Part shown: positions 36,456 to 46,118 of the stretch, piece after piece
Position numbering within the stretch: position 1 is the stretch's first letter
Layout of the letters: the number at the start of each line of letters is the position of its first letter
From: Manduca sexta
Taxonomy: Eukaryota > Arthropoda > Insecta > Lepidoptera > Sphingidae
Length of the DNA: 64,000 nt
Assembly: GCF_014839805.1 (NCBI RefSeq)
Contig: NC_051138.1
Location: 5,578,983 to 5,642,982, forward strand
Direction of reading: 5' to 3'
Notes under the pieces: model-generated
Database searches by the model: none
What the model saw: the letters and a program-made list of their open reading frames with translations, nothing else
Told to the model about the DNA's origin: nothing
Made by a program: the position numbers and the translations under genes

Positions 36456-39400
36456 CCAGTTTAATTATATGGCGCCTGTTTCTCCTATATTTCCTACCAA
36501 TATCGTCCGATAGAAAATAAGAGCGCGGTTGCGGCGCCTGCGCCATGACGCGCATGTATCGCCGAATATTGCCATCTGCAACAATGACACGCTCACCAGT
36601 ACCTAACTTTGGTAAATTATGGGCATGCATGTCATAATATTTTTTAACCCGGTCGCGATTACGTTTAATATTTATAAAGTCTTGCGAATTGTCACGGTCA
36701 GGTCTTAATTTATCACCGTGCACTGGCAGCCGTGTGTTGATCCTCCTGCCCATTAACAGCTGTGACGGAGAAGAAATACCATCGCGTGGAGTTGATCTTA
36801 AATTCAACAGCCCTAGGTAAAAATCTGTACCTGTATGAAGCGATTTTTTTATAATATTTTTAACAGTACGTACGGCGCGTTCACTAAGACCATTTGACTG
36901 AGCATAATTAGGAGAGGTAGTTATATGTTCAAAGCACCATTCCCTACTAAATTGACGAAACTCACGAGATGCATATGCCGGCCCGTTATCCGTTATTAGC
37001 TCTGAAGGTATTCCGTGCCTAGCAAACTGTTCTTTCATTGCGAATATTATGGATTTCGCAGTAATATTTACTAGTGGACTAACTTCAATAAATTTTGAAA
37101 AGTAATCTACTAAAATTAAATAGTATTTTTTGTAACAAGTAAATATATCGGATCCTACTTTCCTCCAGGGTGTATCTGGGGTTGGATGAGATATCAAGGG
37201 TTCCTTACATGGTCTAGCGGCATGTTCCGCACAAACAACGCATTCACGTACCACGCGCTCCACATCACTGGACATCCCGTTCCAGAACATTACATCTCGT
37301 GCCCGTCTTTTACACCGATCGATCCCTAAATGCCCTTCGTGCACACGCTGCACCATTTCACTCCTAAGTGCCCGCGGTATGAAAACTAAATTATCTTTAA
37401 ACACCACTCCGTCGAAATATTCCAATGTTTCCCGGTACGGCCAGTGTACCTGTGCAATAGGATCCGTATCGTTTTTATATTTAGGCCACCCGTTTAGAAT
37501 ATAATTAATAAGAATTTGACATTCTCTGTCTTCCTGAGTAGACTCCCTTACTTTATGTAACTTAGTGTCGCTAAATCGAACATTACTTAAAAGAAAACAA
37601 GATTGTCCTTCGACATCCTCGGATACCTTGTCGTGCATAAGATCCGGAAGGGCCGCTCTGGATAGAGCATCAGCTAAGTACATGAATTTTCCCGGTTTAT
37701 ATTTAACAACAAAATCGTAAGCCTGAATACGGAGCATCATTCTCTGCAACCTGGCAGGAACAGCGTCTAATGATTTTTTATAAAGCGCCTCCAAAGGCTT
37801 GTGATCGGTTTCTACCACAATATCTGCACGTCCATAAACATATTGGTGAAACCTCTCCATCGCAAAAACTATAGCAAGCATCTCCTTTTCGATCTGGGCA
37901 TATCTAGTTTGCGTATCCGTCAGCGTTGAAGATGCAAACTCAATTGGTCGGCCATTTTGTAAGAGAACCGCACCAAGCGCAGTTGCGCTCGCGTCTACTG
38001 TCACCACGATTGGCAAGTCGCTGGCGTACAGTGCCAACACAGGCGCGGCACACAGTGCCTGCTTAAGCCGTGTTATAGCCGCGTCATGGGTTGCGTCCCA
38101 ATACCATTCAGTATTATTTTTAAGTAGTTGCCGGAGCGGTCCTGCTAATTCCGAGTAATTAGGTATAAATTTTGCTAAATAATTGACCATTCCTAGAAAT
38201 CTTTCCAGGGATACGCGATTGTTTGGGCAAGGCATATCTTTTATAGCCTTTAATTTATTTTGGTCTATTCCCATACCCTGAGCGCTAAAAATATGACCTA
38301 AATACGATATTTGTTCTACGCCGAAGACACATTTCTCACGATTAAATTTTATACCTATCTCACGAGACCTATCAAGCAACGCTTTTAATCGTATATCATG
38401 TTCATGCCTTGTCGCTCCCCACACTATGACGTCATCAACAAACGAGTCTACTCCCTCTAAATCCTCGAGTGTTTGCCTTATCTTAGCATGGAAAACCTCA
38501 CTTGCACAATTTATACCGTATGGCAGCCGCAAAAACTGGTATCTCCCAAACGGTGTACCAAAAGTACATAAATCGGCACTCTCATCGTCCAATTGGATCA
38601 TCCAAAAACCGGACCGGGCATCCAGCTTACTGAAATACTTAGCACCGCGTAGTTTAGCAGCAATTTCTGTTAACGTGGGAAGAGGATAATGAGCACGCCG
38701 CACAACGCGGTTCAACGGTCGCGGATCTAGGCACACACGAAAACTACCGTCCTTTTTAGCTGGCAACACTATGGCGTTAACCCATGGCGTCGGATGCGAA
38801 ACCTTTTTTATTATACCTATTTTTTCCATACGCTCTAATTCAATTTTTAATTTATCTCTTATACCCATTGGAATCTTTCTCACTGGGCATATTGTAGGAC
38901 TTGCATTATTTTCCAGTACAATTTTATATTTTCCCGGTAATTTACCTACACCACGAAACAAATCAGTATACATATTAATATGAATAGAAAATATTCTTTG
39001 GACCAAACCTAATTCCTCACTTGTATATTTGCCGAGAACGCTTTGACAATTATCCTGCGATATAATAAAATTTATGACATGTTTATTCTGTTTGTAAGAC
39101 CAAAGCATATCGCACGAACCCAGTATAGGAATATAGTTACCACAAAATGATTGTGCTTTTACGTGACATGGCTTAATATCCTCCATGCTAAAACCTAATT
39201 TTTTAAATAGTTTAAATGATATAACATTAAGATCAGACCCAGTATCAAGTTTAAAATATACACTCAAGCCATTACTGCATAATGTTAGTTTTTCAAACCA
39301 CTTATTGTCTCTAGATCCAAAGCACTCACTTAGGGAATCAATTTGGAACAGTTGATCACTGTCATCACTGTCTTGATTTACTTCGTACACTTGTTTATTT

Positions 39401-40071
39401 GACCGCATAGGACACATTTTACGAAAATGCCCCAAATTATGACATAAGTAACATTTCACATTTTTAGCAGGGCATCGAAAGTCCTCCTGGTGATCAATAC
39501 CGCACGCAACACAACACTCCGGCACTGCATTCCGATAAATCACTTTCTGGTTAGCCTGGTTGCGCACGCCAGCCGACATATCGCTGGTCGTGCGAGCTCG
39601 CACAGAGCCCGCGCGCCAGCCGCTTGCGCGTTCATTACGTGCGCGCCCGTTGTAAGCGCCGCTTACGCCACCATTCACACGATTTCTTGCACGGGAACCG
39701 TAAACTACGTCTATTGCTCCGCCTTTTGAACACTCGCCGAACTTTGTACCCTCAATGTGACGATTTTGTTCGATCGAAATTTCATTAGCTTGACACATTC
39801 TAACAGTTTTATCTAGCGTCAGATCATCCGTTCTCAACAGTCTATCTCGTAGAGTACTGTCATTGACTCCACAAACGATTCGATCCCGAATTAAACTATC
39901 TTCCAGGTGGTCAAATTCACATTGTTGGCTGAGTAGCCTCAATGCCGTTACGTATGTATCTATAGATTCTCCATTATCTTGATTACGGGAAAAAAAACGA
40001 AATCGCGCCATAGCTATATTGTGGCGAGTGCCAAAGTATTCATCAAACTTTTTTATAACTATATCCACGTC
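36400..40071 (-). CDS. Gypsy Gag-Pol, main part (C-terminal gag, protease, RT, RNase H, integrase)
   Basis: An uninterrupted frame of about 1,222 codons. The apparent start at 40068 is GTG in the middle of gag; the frame is cut off by the LINE poly(A) at 40075, so it has no start of its own. Residue positions are counted from 40068. A CCHC knuckle (C206, C209, H214, C219) follows an arginine-rich linker. The protease has DTGSD at 275-279. The reverse transcriptase has LDPRPLN (447-453) and FVDD (543-546). RNase H has VDASATALG (691-699) and TDHKPL. The integrase has an HHCC finger (H910, H913, C943, C946) and a D974, D1027, E1063 triad with the canonical 35-residue D-E spacing. All key residues are present, so only the LINE insertion obviously disables it. 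Acts in reverse transcription and integration of its own RNA. Confidence 0.93.
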   Translation of the reverse strand, partial: DVDIVIKKFDEYFGTRHNIAMARFRFFSRNQDNGESIDTYVTALRLLSQQCEFDHLEDSLIRDRIVCGVNDSTLRDRLLRTDDLTLDKTVRMCQANEISIEQNRHIEGTKFGECSKGGAIDVVYGSRARNRVNGGVSGAYNGRARNERASGWRAGSVRARTTSDMSAGVRNQANQKVIYRNAVPECCVACGIDHQEDFRCPAKNVKCYLCHNLGHFRKMCPMRSNKQVYEVNQDSDDSDQLFQIDSLSECFGSRDNKWFEKLTLCSNGLSVYFKLDTGSDLNVISFKLFKKLGFSMEDIKPCHVKAQSFCGNYIPILGSCDMLWSYKQNKHVINFIISQDNCQSVLGKYTSEELGLVQRIFSIHINMYTDLFRGVGKLPGKYKIVLENNASPTICPVRKIPMGIRDKLKIELERMEKIGIIKKVSHPTPWVNAIVLPAKKDGSFRVCLDPRPLNRVVRRAHYPLPTLTEIAAKLRGAKYFSKLDARSGFWMIQLDDESADLCTFGTPFGRYQFLRLPYGINCASEVFHAKIRQTLEDLEGVDSFVDDVIVWGATRHEHDIRLKALLDRSREIGIKFNREKCVFGVEQISYLGHIFSAQGMGIDQNKLKAIKDMPCPNNRVSLERFLGMVNYLAKFIPNYSELAGPLRQLLKNNTEWYWDATHDAAITRLKQALCAAPVLALYASDLPIVVTVDASATALGAVLLQNGRPIEFASSTLTDTQTRYAQIEKEMLAIVFAMERFHQYVYGRADIVVETDHKPLEALYKKSLDAVPARLQRMMLRIQAYDFVVKYKPGKFMYLADALSRAALPDLMHDKVSEDVEGQSCFLLSNVRFSDTKLHKVRESTQEDRECQILINYILNGWPKYKNDTDPIAQVHWPYRETLEYFDGVVFKDNLVFIPRALRSEMVQRVHEGHLGIDRCKRRARDVMFWNGMSSDVERVVRECVVCAEHAARPCKEPLISHPTPDTPWRKVGSDIFTCYKKYYLILVDYFSKFIEVSPLVNITAKSIIFAMKEQFARHGIPSELITDNGPAYASREFRQFSREWCFEHITTSPNYAQSNGLSERAVRTVKNIIKKSLHTGTDFYLGLLNLRSTPRDGISSPSQLLMGRRINTRLPVHGDKLRPDRDNSQDFINIKRNRDRVKKYYDMHAHNLPKLGTGERVIVADGNIRRYMRVMAQAPQPRSYFLSDDIGRKYRRNRRHIIKLDACRPKSPLSFPRGKEGG

Positions 40072-40076
40072 ATCTT
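40072..40076. repeat. Target site duplication of the LINE, left copy
   Basis: ATCTT here (AAGAT on the minus strand) recurs at 45112-45116 beside the LINE 5' end. The gag frame reads on sensibly across the two flanks once the LINE and one copy are set aside, which fixes the junctions. Confidence 0.75.
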
Positions 40077-40505
40077 TTTTTTTTTTTTTTTTTTTTTTTT
40101 TATTTATTTTGGCAACAAACAGTCATGTACATTTATAATAACCAAAGCTACTTATCCTAAGTAATATAGATCTAATGATATGGACCTCTAGTGCCGAAAA
40201 GAAGTTAATGTTAGTTACAATACTTTAGGTCTCCGTGAACAACATAGATAATACAATATAAATTCTTGAATAATAAAAAGATCAATTAATTAAAGAGGTG
40301 TATGACAAATATTGCAACACGTTCGTGCATTATTGCTTTATGTGGGTAACAATTTCAATTTCTGGAAGTAGAAGATTTACTTAGTTTCTAGAAATAGAAA
40401 ATATTTACTAAAAATAACAATTAGAAAGCAATGCAAATCAAGTTATACAACATTATAATTTAATGACTTGAATTGTTTCAAAATATTCACATATACAATA
40501 TTCTG

Positions 40506-43458
40506 TTATAATTGGGCAAGCGTGAGTTTTTTGAATTTATTAAAAGAATTATAAAATATGTCGACATCTGATACTGAATTATGTGTATTGCAGAATTTTT
40601 TATTATAATTGTTTAAGCTTCTAACAAGAAAACGATTACGGGTATAGTTTTTGTTCGCAGTAGGGGGTATGAACAATTGCAAGTGTTTGTCATTCAGTTG
40701 ATTTACACGAGATGGGTGTGATAAATATCTACTTTTTGCAATAAAATTTATACGACTTAAGATATCCGGACAATCAATCAGGCCGTTTAGAATTTTATAT
40801 AGAACAAGGAGATCAAAATGTAAGCGGCGTGTTTTTAAAGACGTTAAGTGGTACATTTGTAATGATTCGTCGTAAGTGTTTGAATTGCAATTGTTTTTAT
40901 AATTTAAGATGTTGATAAACTTCCGTTGGACTCTTTCTAATCGGTCAACGTGTAAATTATATGATGGACTCCATATTAGGCACCCAAAGTCTAAAATTGA
41001 TCGTACAAATGCAAAATACAACATTTTAATGGTATGAAGATTTTTAAATGGTTTGCTACATCTGTTGATAAAACCAAGCATTTTGAATGATCTCCCAATT
41101 ATGTTATCTATGTGAAAATTAAAGGACAACTTTTCGTCCATTGTAACACCTAAATCCCGAATTGTTTTTACTCTAGTTAATGTACGGTTGAATATTGTGT
41201 AGTGAAAATGAATAGGTTTAGTTTTACGCGTATAACTAATTATAAAGCATTTATCACTATTAAGAAAAAGCTGGTTGTCTTCACAATATTTGGACAGATT
41301 ATTTATGTCGGCCTGGACTTTAAGACAATCATCAACAGTCTTTATAGCTCTGAACAACTTTGTATCGTCAGCGTATAGTAATTGATGTGTATTTGGGAGG
41401 GCTTTAATAATATCATTTATATAAAGGGTAAAGAGAACCGGACCAAGATGCGACCCCTGAGGTACACCTGAAGATATTTTAAGAAAATCAGATATGTATC
41501 CTTTTATACATACAGCTTGACTTCTATTTTTTTATGTAAGATTCGATCCAGCGTAGGAGATTGCCATGTATACCGGCCTTCCACAATTTATCCAGTAATA
41601 AGTCATGATTGATTTTGTCGAAAGCCTTGGAAAAATCTGTGTACACGGCATCTATCTGGAGATTCTTATCCATTGCACTCAGCAAAAATTCTGTAAATGT
41701 AAGTAAGTTCGTGTCTACACTACGCAGTTTCATGAAACCGTGTTGTTCTTTAGATATATGATTGCGGAAATGATATGCCAGTTGTGATGTAACAATTTTT
41801 TCTAATATTTTACCGAGAATACAGAGTTTAGAAATGGGTCTATATTCCGTTATTACATTTGTTTTTGTGTTTTTTGGAATTGGCGTAATAAGTGCTTTTT
41901 TCCATAAAATCGGAAAAATACCTGAAGTCAGAGATAAAGAGTAGATTTTGTAAATGGGCAATGATAATTGTGAAGCACATTTAGATATAATTATAGGATG
42001 AATACCATCATACCCGGCGCCTTTCTTAATATTAACAGTTTTAAGTTCCTTATGAGTTAGGTCTAAAGACAGGTTTATGGAATTTATACTTACTGTACTA
42101 TCTGTCGGATATAGTCTAATGCAATTACGTGAATTAGAACGATTGTTATTGATAAATACTGAATGAAAATATGTATTAAATGTGTTGCATATATCTTTTC
42201 CACCCGTAAGAGATTTCCCCTGGTAAAGCATTTTGGCTGGCATATCATTCAAACTACATTTTTTATTTTTTACATAGGTCCAAAAGTAATTTGGATTTAC
42301 TCGAATTAAACTTTCACTTTTAATGACATATGTTTTATGCAATTGGTACTCTAATTTATGGAATCTCTTTCTTAACAATGAAAAAGCATTATAATCATTC
42401 GAGTTTCCGTAACGTTTCCATTTTTTGTGATATTTGCATTTTTCTTTATCCAATTTTATTAACGATTTAGAATACCAGGGCGGGTATTTAGAGTTGTTAG
42501 ATATTACTCGAAGTGGTACGTACCTATCGACTAGGTTATTTAAAATAGTGTAGAAACGTTCTGTGAGCATATTAACGTCAGTAAAATTCCCGAATTCTTT
42601 ATCCCAATCAACCAAAGAAAGTTCTCTTTTGATTGAAACAAAGTCTGACTTAAAAAACAATTTTTTTGTGGTACTATTTGTAATAAGAGGCTGGGGAAAT
42701 TGTAGCAACAAGCTAATAGTAAGCGATTTATGATGCGGGTCCTCTCTTACAATGGGTAAATCACAAGTACAAACTTCACAGTGTAAATTACTGAAAATCA
42801 GATCTAAAATTCTATTGTTGAAATTAAAATAAGAATTAAACTGGTATAATTGTGACAAATTCATAAAATTCGCAGTGGAAATGGATAAACGATTATTATT
42901 TGTGTGTAAATTCATGCTGTCGCGGGTCTCATCATAGTACCAATCCGCATGTGTGACATTAAAATCTCCGACAATTAAAAAAATATCGTTTGGTTGTGCA
43001 TTTACGTATTCACTTACCCTATCAAAAAATGAATTCAATTGTTGAAAATGTGTCTGACCATGAGGAATGTATGTGCACAGTATATGTACGTTTAATGGTG
43101 TAGTCTGGCCCGTCGATCTGTAAGAACCACTATTTAATAATGAAAAACTTAGCCATAATTCATCAACGGGCTCAATTGTACTTAAGTTGTCAACTTGCGT
43201 TGGATTTAGGTTTCGACGGATTGCCACCAACACGCCACCCCCGCGTGCGCATCCAGTACTGAGTAGATCACGATCGCAACGAAATACAATATAACGACTA
43301 TCAAAGTATTCAGAGTCATAAAAACCAGTTGTCAGCCAAGTTTCTGTAATACATATAACGTCAAAGTCGTGATTTAATATATTTGTTGAAAATTCCCAAG
43401 ATTTGGTACGTAAACCCCTCGCGTTTTGATAATAAACAGATAACGTGTTGGAATCGAA
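40506..43458 (-). pseudogene. LINE ORF2: apurinic-type endonuclease and reverse transcriptase, one frameshift
   Basis: The frame opens after a stop at 43461-43459 with SVYYQNARGL, the usual start of a LINE endonuclease. It continues with ICITETWL, GDFNVTHADW and the ILDLIFS region. It has no ATG near the start; the codon at 43233 is GTG inside the endonuclease. The reverse transcriptase follows with ITPIPK, EYRPIS, EQHGF, and DFSKAFDKINHD. At 41527-41533 a run of seven A (minus strand) shifts the frame after SYIKK. In the next frame it continues SSGVPQGSHLGPVLF, then YADDTKLF (catalytic YADD), then the thumb-like C-terminal part to the stop at 40506. One A fewer would restore a single frame. 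The protein nicks target DNA and primes reverse transcription there. The missing ATG may mean re-initiation, a second shift, or use of the small upstream frame. Confidence 0.88.
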
Positions 43459-43462
43459 TTAA

Positions 43463-43903
43463 TTAAAAGAAAACAAAGTAATAAATTGTAATCAAGCGAT
43501 AATTTGACCCTATTGAAAAATTTGTGCGAACAAAAACTATAATGCATTCATTAATGTTACAATATATACAAACATGCTCACGTCTTTTATAATCGCGGAG
43601 GTAGGAAGGTGCACAACCCGTGCATCTACCTCTCACTAGAACATAATATGTAAAACTACAGTATATTGAGTTCAGTACTATGATTTTATATAATATATCT
43701 TGCCCAAAGTTAATCCAATGAACAAAAATGATGTTGCTTATAAGAGGGTAGAAAAATCCTTTTTTTAAGTCTGTCGCTAGTTGATATAAACTAATAATAC
43801 ACTTTATATCACCGCGTTTAAGTGTAAAATGGGTTGAACGTCGCGTAACAACGATAAACTCTGCATCATTTTGTTTAACAATATGATAAAGTAATAAAGC
43901 CAT
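43463..43903 (-). CDS. Small open frame between LINE ORF1 and ORF2, function unknown
   Basis: It begins 24 bases after the ORF1 stop and ends two bases before the stop that precedes the endonuclease frame (the minus strand reads TAATTAA across both stops). The 146 residues include a cysteine cluster (CTGC at about 94-97 and CIYC at about 112-115, with another C following) that could bind zinc. It may be a separate small protein, or the N-terminal part of ORF2 displaced by an indel. Much of it is hydrophobic and AT-driven, so chance is also possible. Confidence 0.35.
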   Translation of the reverse strand: MALLLYHIVKQNDAEFIVVTRRSTHFTLKRGDIKCIISLYQLATDLKKGFFYPLISNIIFVHWINFGQDILYKIIVLNSIYCSFTYYVLVRGRCTGCAPSYLRDYKRREHVCIYCNINECIIVFVRTNFSIGSNYRLITIYYFVFF

Positions 43904-43927
43904 TAATGAGAATGAAAAGTTACATAG

Positions 43928-44824
43928 TCATTTTATTTTGACAAGATCTTTTTCCGTTGCAATCAGAAAAGCTTTCGTGGTTTCTGATTTACGTATGAAT
44001 ATTTTGCTATCGTTCAACCAGACAAATTTAAATCCTTTTTCCTTGGCTAACAATCGGACTTGTCGATAAAGGAACTTATTCTGCGGAGTAAGATGCTCGT
44101 TGATGAAGATAGGTTTTGCTGGTCCGGTGAGTCCCAGGTCCGCCGTAGTCAACCCACGGCGAGCTCGAGCTGCCGCCAGAAATTCCATTTTCATTTTGCG
44201 TTGAGTGAACCTTATTATGATGTTAGGTATAGAATGTGGTTCAGAAATTTGTTTTGGTGAGTATTTTCTCACTCGTTTAATATAATCGATGTCCCACTCA
44301 GAAAGTGTTATGCCAATTTTAACCGACAATAAGTGAATTATGGTGTTTAAATTTTCCTCGTTAGTTATTGGTACTCCAGTAACTTCTATGTTATTGCCAC
44401 GTCCGTATTGGTCAATGATGCCAATATGGTTCGTTAAATATAATATTTTCTCATCAAATTTGTCCAGTTGTTGCTGAAATAATTTTAGTTTATGATTGTT
44501 TTCATTTTGAAGTTCACTGAATTGTTTTTTTAATGTAACCTGTTCACGTTCAAGAGTTTCCTGAGATATTTTGATAGCATTTATTTGGTTAATCACTTGC
44601 TTTACATCCGCTGACAGAGCTGATAAACAACTTTTCTGGTCTTGAGCGAAATCTTTTAGCGTAGTCATGATTTCGGAACGAAAGTTAGAAAGTGCTTCTG
44701 TATATTCATTCTCCATTTTTTTTCTCTTACGCATGGTAACCGAAGAATTTGCATCCAGATCATGTACTTTTGATAAATCGGGCTGGGATCCAGTACCATA
44801 CGGGGGCGTCCTCATGGGATTCAT
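43928..44824 (-). CDS. LINE ORF1 protein (coiled coil plus nucleic-acid-binding domain)
   Basis: I chose the ATG at 44824 (MNPMRTPPYGTG), preceded by an A-rich context (AATAAAATG); the frame is open 38 codons further up but those residues look like 5' UTR. The protein is 298 residues. Residues about 30-140 are heptad-like and rich in E, K, Q and L (TLEREQVTLKKQFSEL), forming a coiled coil. Next comes a conserved-looking domain with RGNNIEVTGVP, then IDYIKRVRK and IIIRFTQRKMKMEFL, and ending ...FVWLNDSKIFIRKSE. This layout resembles ORF1 proteins of CR1/L1-like elements related to the baculovirus FP25K fold. It should coat LINE RNA as a chaperone. The frame is intact. Confidence 0.85.
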   Translation of the reverse strand: MNPMRTPPYGTGSQPDLSKVHDLDANSSVTMRKRKKMENEYTEALSNFRSEIMTTLKDFAQDQKSCLSALSADVKQVINQINAIKISQETLEREQVTLKKQFSELQNENNHKLKLFQQQLDKFDEKILYLTNHIGIIDQYGRGNNIEVTGVPITNEENLNTIIHLLSVKIGITLSEWDIDYIKRVRKYSPKQISEPHSIPNIIIRFTQRKMKMEFLAAARARRGLTTADLGLTGPAKPIFINEHLTPQNKFLYRQVRLLAKEKGFKFVWLNDSKIFIRKSETTKAFLIATEKDLVKIK

Positions 44825-45111
44825 TTTATTAGTTGGGCGGGTATGAGAAGAAAAAAAAAAATAACTGTTCGGAATATCACTGCACTTTGCACTTACGGGT
44901 GTTAGAGCAAGACGAAAAATTGCAACTGTCTTTGTCACTCAGAGGTGCGGCCGTAGTCACTGTACTTATACGATCGTGGATGACTGACACCAATTGCAAC
45001 CTTATCACTCACTTTTTAGATATTAGTATTGACTGTACTAATTACGATTGAGCGGAGTAATTAAGATGTAAAATTTGCGTACGTCTGATCAAGTTCACGG
45101 ATAGTGGACGA

Positions 45112-45336
45112 ATCTTGCTCTTCAGACTTCGTAAATTTAAATGTGGAGAATATGTCATACCCCTCAGATCCAATAAGATTTACTAATAGACTGGACTGAA
45201 CACTTTTATCTTCCTTGCCGACGCCGGATGCCTTCAAAAATACTTTGAATTGTTTAAGCCATTTTCGCCATGCATCAGCCCTTTTGGCTGGACCACCTTC
45301 CAATATTAATTCAATTGGGGGCCTCGCGTGTTCCAT
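45112..45336 (-). pseudogene. Gypsy gag, N-terminal part cut off by the LINE
   Basis: The start ATG is at 45336 (MEHARPPIELILEGG). It precedes a capsid-like stretch, AWRKWLKQFKVFLKASG and SLLVNLIGSEGYDIFSTF, which is typical of the N-terminal part of Gypsy gag. The gag sense ends at about 45112-45116, where the LINE 5' end begins; residues read beyond that point belong to the LINE 5' UTR. The downstream part continues at 40071 in the same frame once the 5,040 inserted bases are discounted. Confidence 0.88.
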
Positions 45337-45431
45337 AATATTTGCTTTTCGTTCGCACAACGACTTACACGACACTAGTGCAACCACGAATCCAACTGTA
45401 CTACAATAATAATTATGAATTATATTTAAAG

Positions 45432-45447
45432 CACACCGCTGCCACCA
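45432..45447 (-). promoter_or_regulatory. Gypsy primer binding site, probably for tRNA-Leu
   Basis: Immediately inside the 5' LTR, the minus strand reads TGGTGGCAGCGGTG. The first three bases pair with the tRNA CCA end and the rest fits, from memory, the acceptor end of animal tRNA-Leu(AAG). There is no spacer between LTR and site. Confidence 0.7.
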
Positions 45448-45559
45448 TGAAGTAAGCAAACACACGGATGGTCTGTTGAGAACTGGTTTATTATTTTATT
45501 TGCCTCGAACAGTATTAATTACAACTACCCGCTTCTTAATAATATCTATAACCATTACA
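45448..45559 (-). repeat. LTR (5' LTR in element orientation)
   Basis: 112 bp, identical to 36089-36200. It would hold the element promoter. On the right it is followed by the second GTATC target duplicate (45560-45564). Confidence 0.95.
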
Positions 45560-45930
45560 GTATCAATTGTGTATGTTTAGTTCAAATCAATAGATATTTT
45601 ATGATTACTCGTAAAATGTTTTTCGCAGTTCTGTACGCGTAAGTTCGTTCGCGGAATGAAGAATAGCCAATATATGAAAATACGTCACTCAATTATTATT
45701 AGTAAAAATATGATCAAAACTGAGACGATTAAAGAAATTAGAGTGCCAAAATAAACAAACAAAAAGTGAGCTTTATAATGTTATTGCAAATTTAGCGTGT
45801 TATGTGATTTAGGAATCAATTTGTAGTCGTTTGATCTTTTCATTAATTATAATAATTTTATTAGTGGATTATTTACCCTAATCGACTGCTTTCGTGGCGT
45901 AGTTGTATTACATGCACAATACGACTCAAT

Positions 45931-46118
45931 TCTGAGGCGCCAAAGTGATATTGGGTTTTTCTATTCATTATCACTCAGGAGGAATTTGTGCCCGATATGG
46001 TCATAGGCTCGTCCCTATCACATCATGAGACAGAACACACATGCCGAAAAGTGTGTGCCCTAGTTGCGGCTCTGCTTACACCTTTGGGGATAGGGCACGA
46101 TGGATGTTTGTTTTGTTT
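45931..46118 (+). mobile_element. SINE family 2, plus-strand copy
   Basis: Its reverse complement carries the same ordered phrases as the copy at 17690-17925 (cagagccgcaac, gatagggacgagcctatgacc, atatcgggcacaaatt, agaaaaacccaatat). The open frame at 45988-46173 is a by-product of this repeat. Confidence 0.7.

Larger units (their letters stand above)
40077..45111 (-). mobile_element. CR1/Jockey-type LINE inserted in the Gypsy gag
   Basis: About 5.03 kb on the minus strand. It has a 5' UTR (45111 to about 44825), ORF1 (44824-43928), a spacer with a small open frame, ORF2 with endonuclease and reverse transcriptase (about 43458-40506), a 3' UTR (40505-40102) and a 3' poly(A) shown as 27 T on the plus strand at 40075-40101. 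A 5-bp target duplication (AAGAT) flanks it. It is probably full length or nearly so, which is unusual for LINEs that commonly truncate at the 5' end. It must be younger than the host Gypsy copy. One frameshift in ORF2 is visible. There is no RNase H domain after the reverse transcriptase. Confidence 0.88.
36089..45559 (-). mobile_element. Ty3/Gypsy LTR retrotransposon, compact, interrupted by a LINE
   Basis: Two identical 112-bp LTRs bound the element (36089-36200 and 45448-45559), each starting TG and ending CA, with GTATC duplicated outside. On the minus strand it runs LTR, primer binding site, gag, pol, polypurine tract, LTR. Without the inserted LINE and its duplicated 5 bases (5,040 bp, a multiple of three) it would be 4,431 bp. 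Gag and Pol would share one frame of about 1,300 codons from 45336 to 36400. The integrase and RNase H types point to a Mag-like or related Gypsy lineage without an envelope gene. Identical LTRs suggest a recent insertion, though 112 bp gives little resolution. It sits in the last large dac intron in the same direction as dac. Confidence 0.93.

Noticed and set aside
38426..39729. Several plus-strand open frames
   Set aside because: They are shadows of the Gypsy pol gene on the opposite strand.
40066..40068. Apparent start of the Gypsy Pol frame
   Set aside because: The codon is GTG in the middle of gag; the frame runs on to the LINE junction, so it is not a start.
43231..43233. Apparent start of LINE ORF2
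   Set aside because: It is a GTG valine codon within the endonuclease; the conserved YYQNARGL start lies upstream in the same frame.
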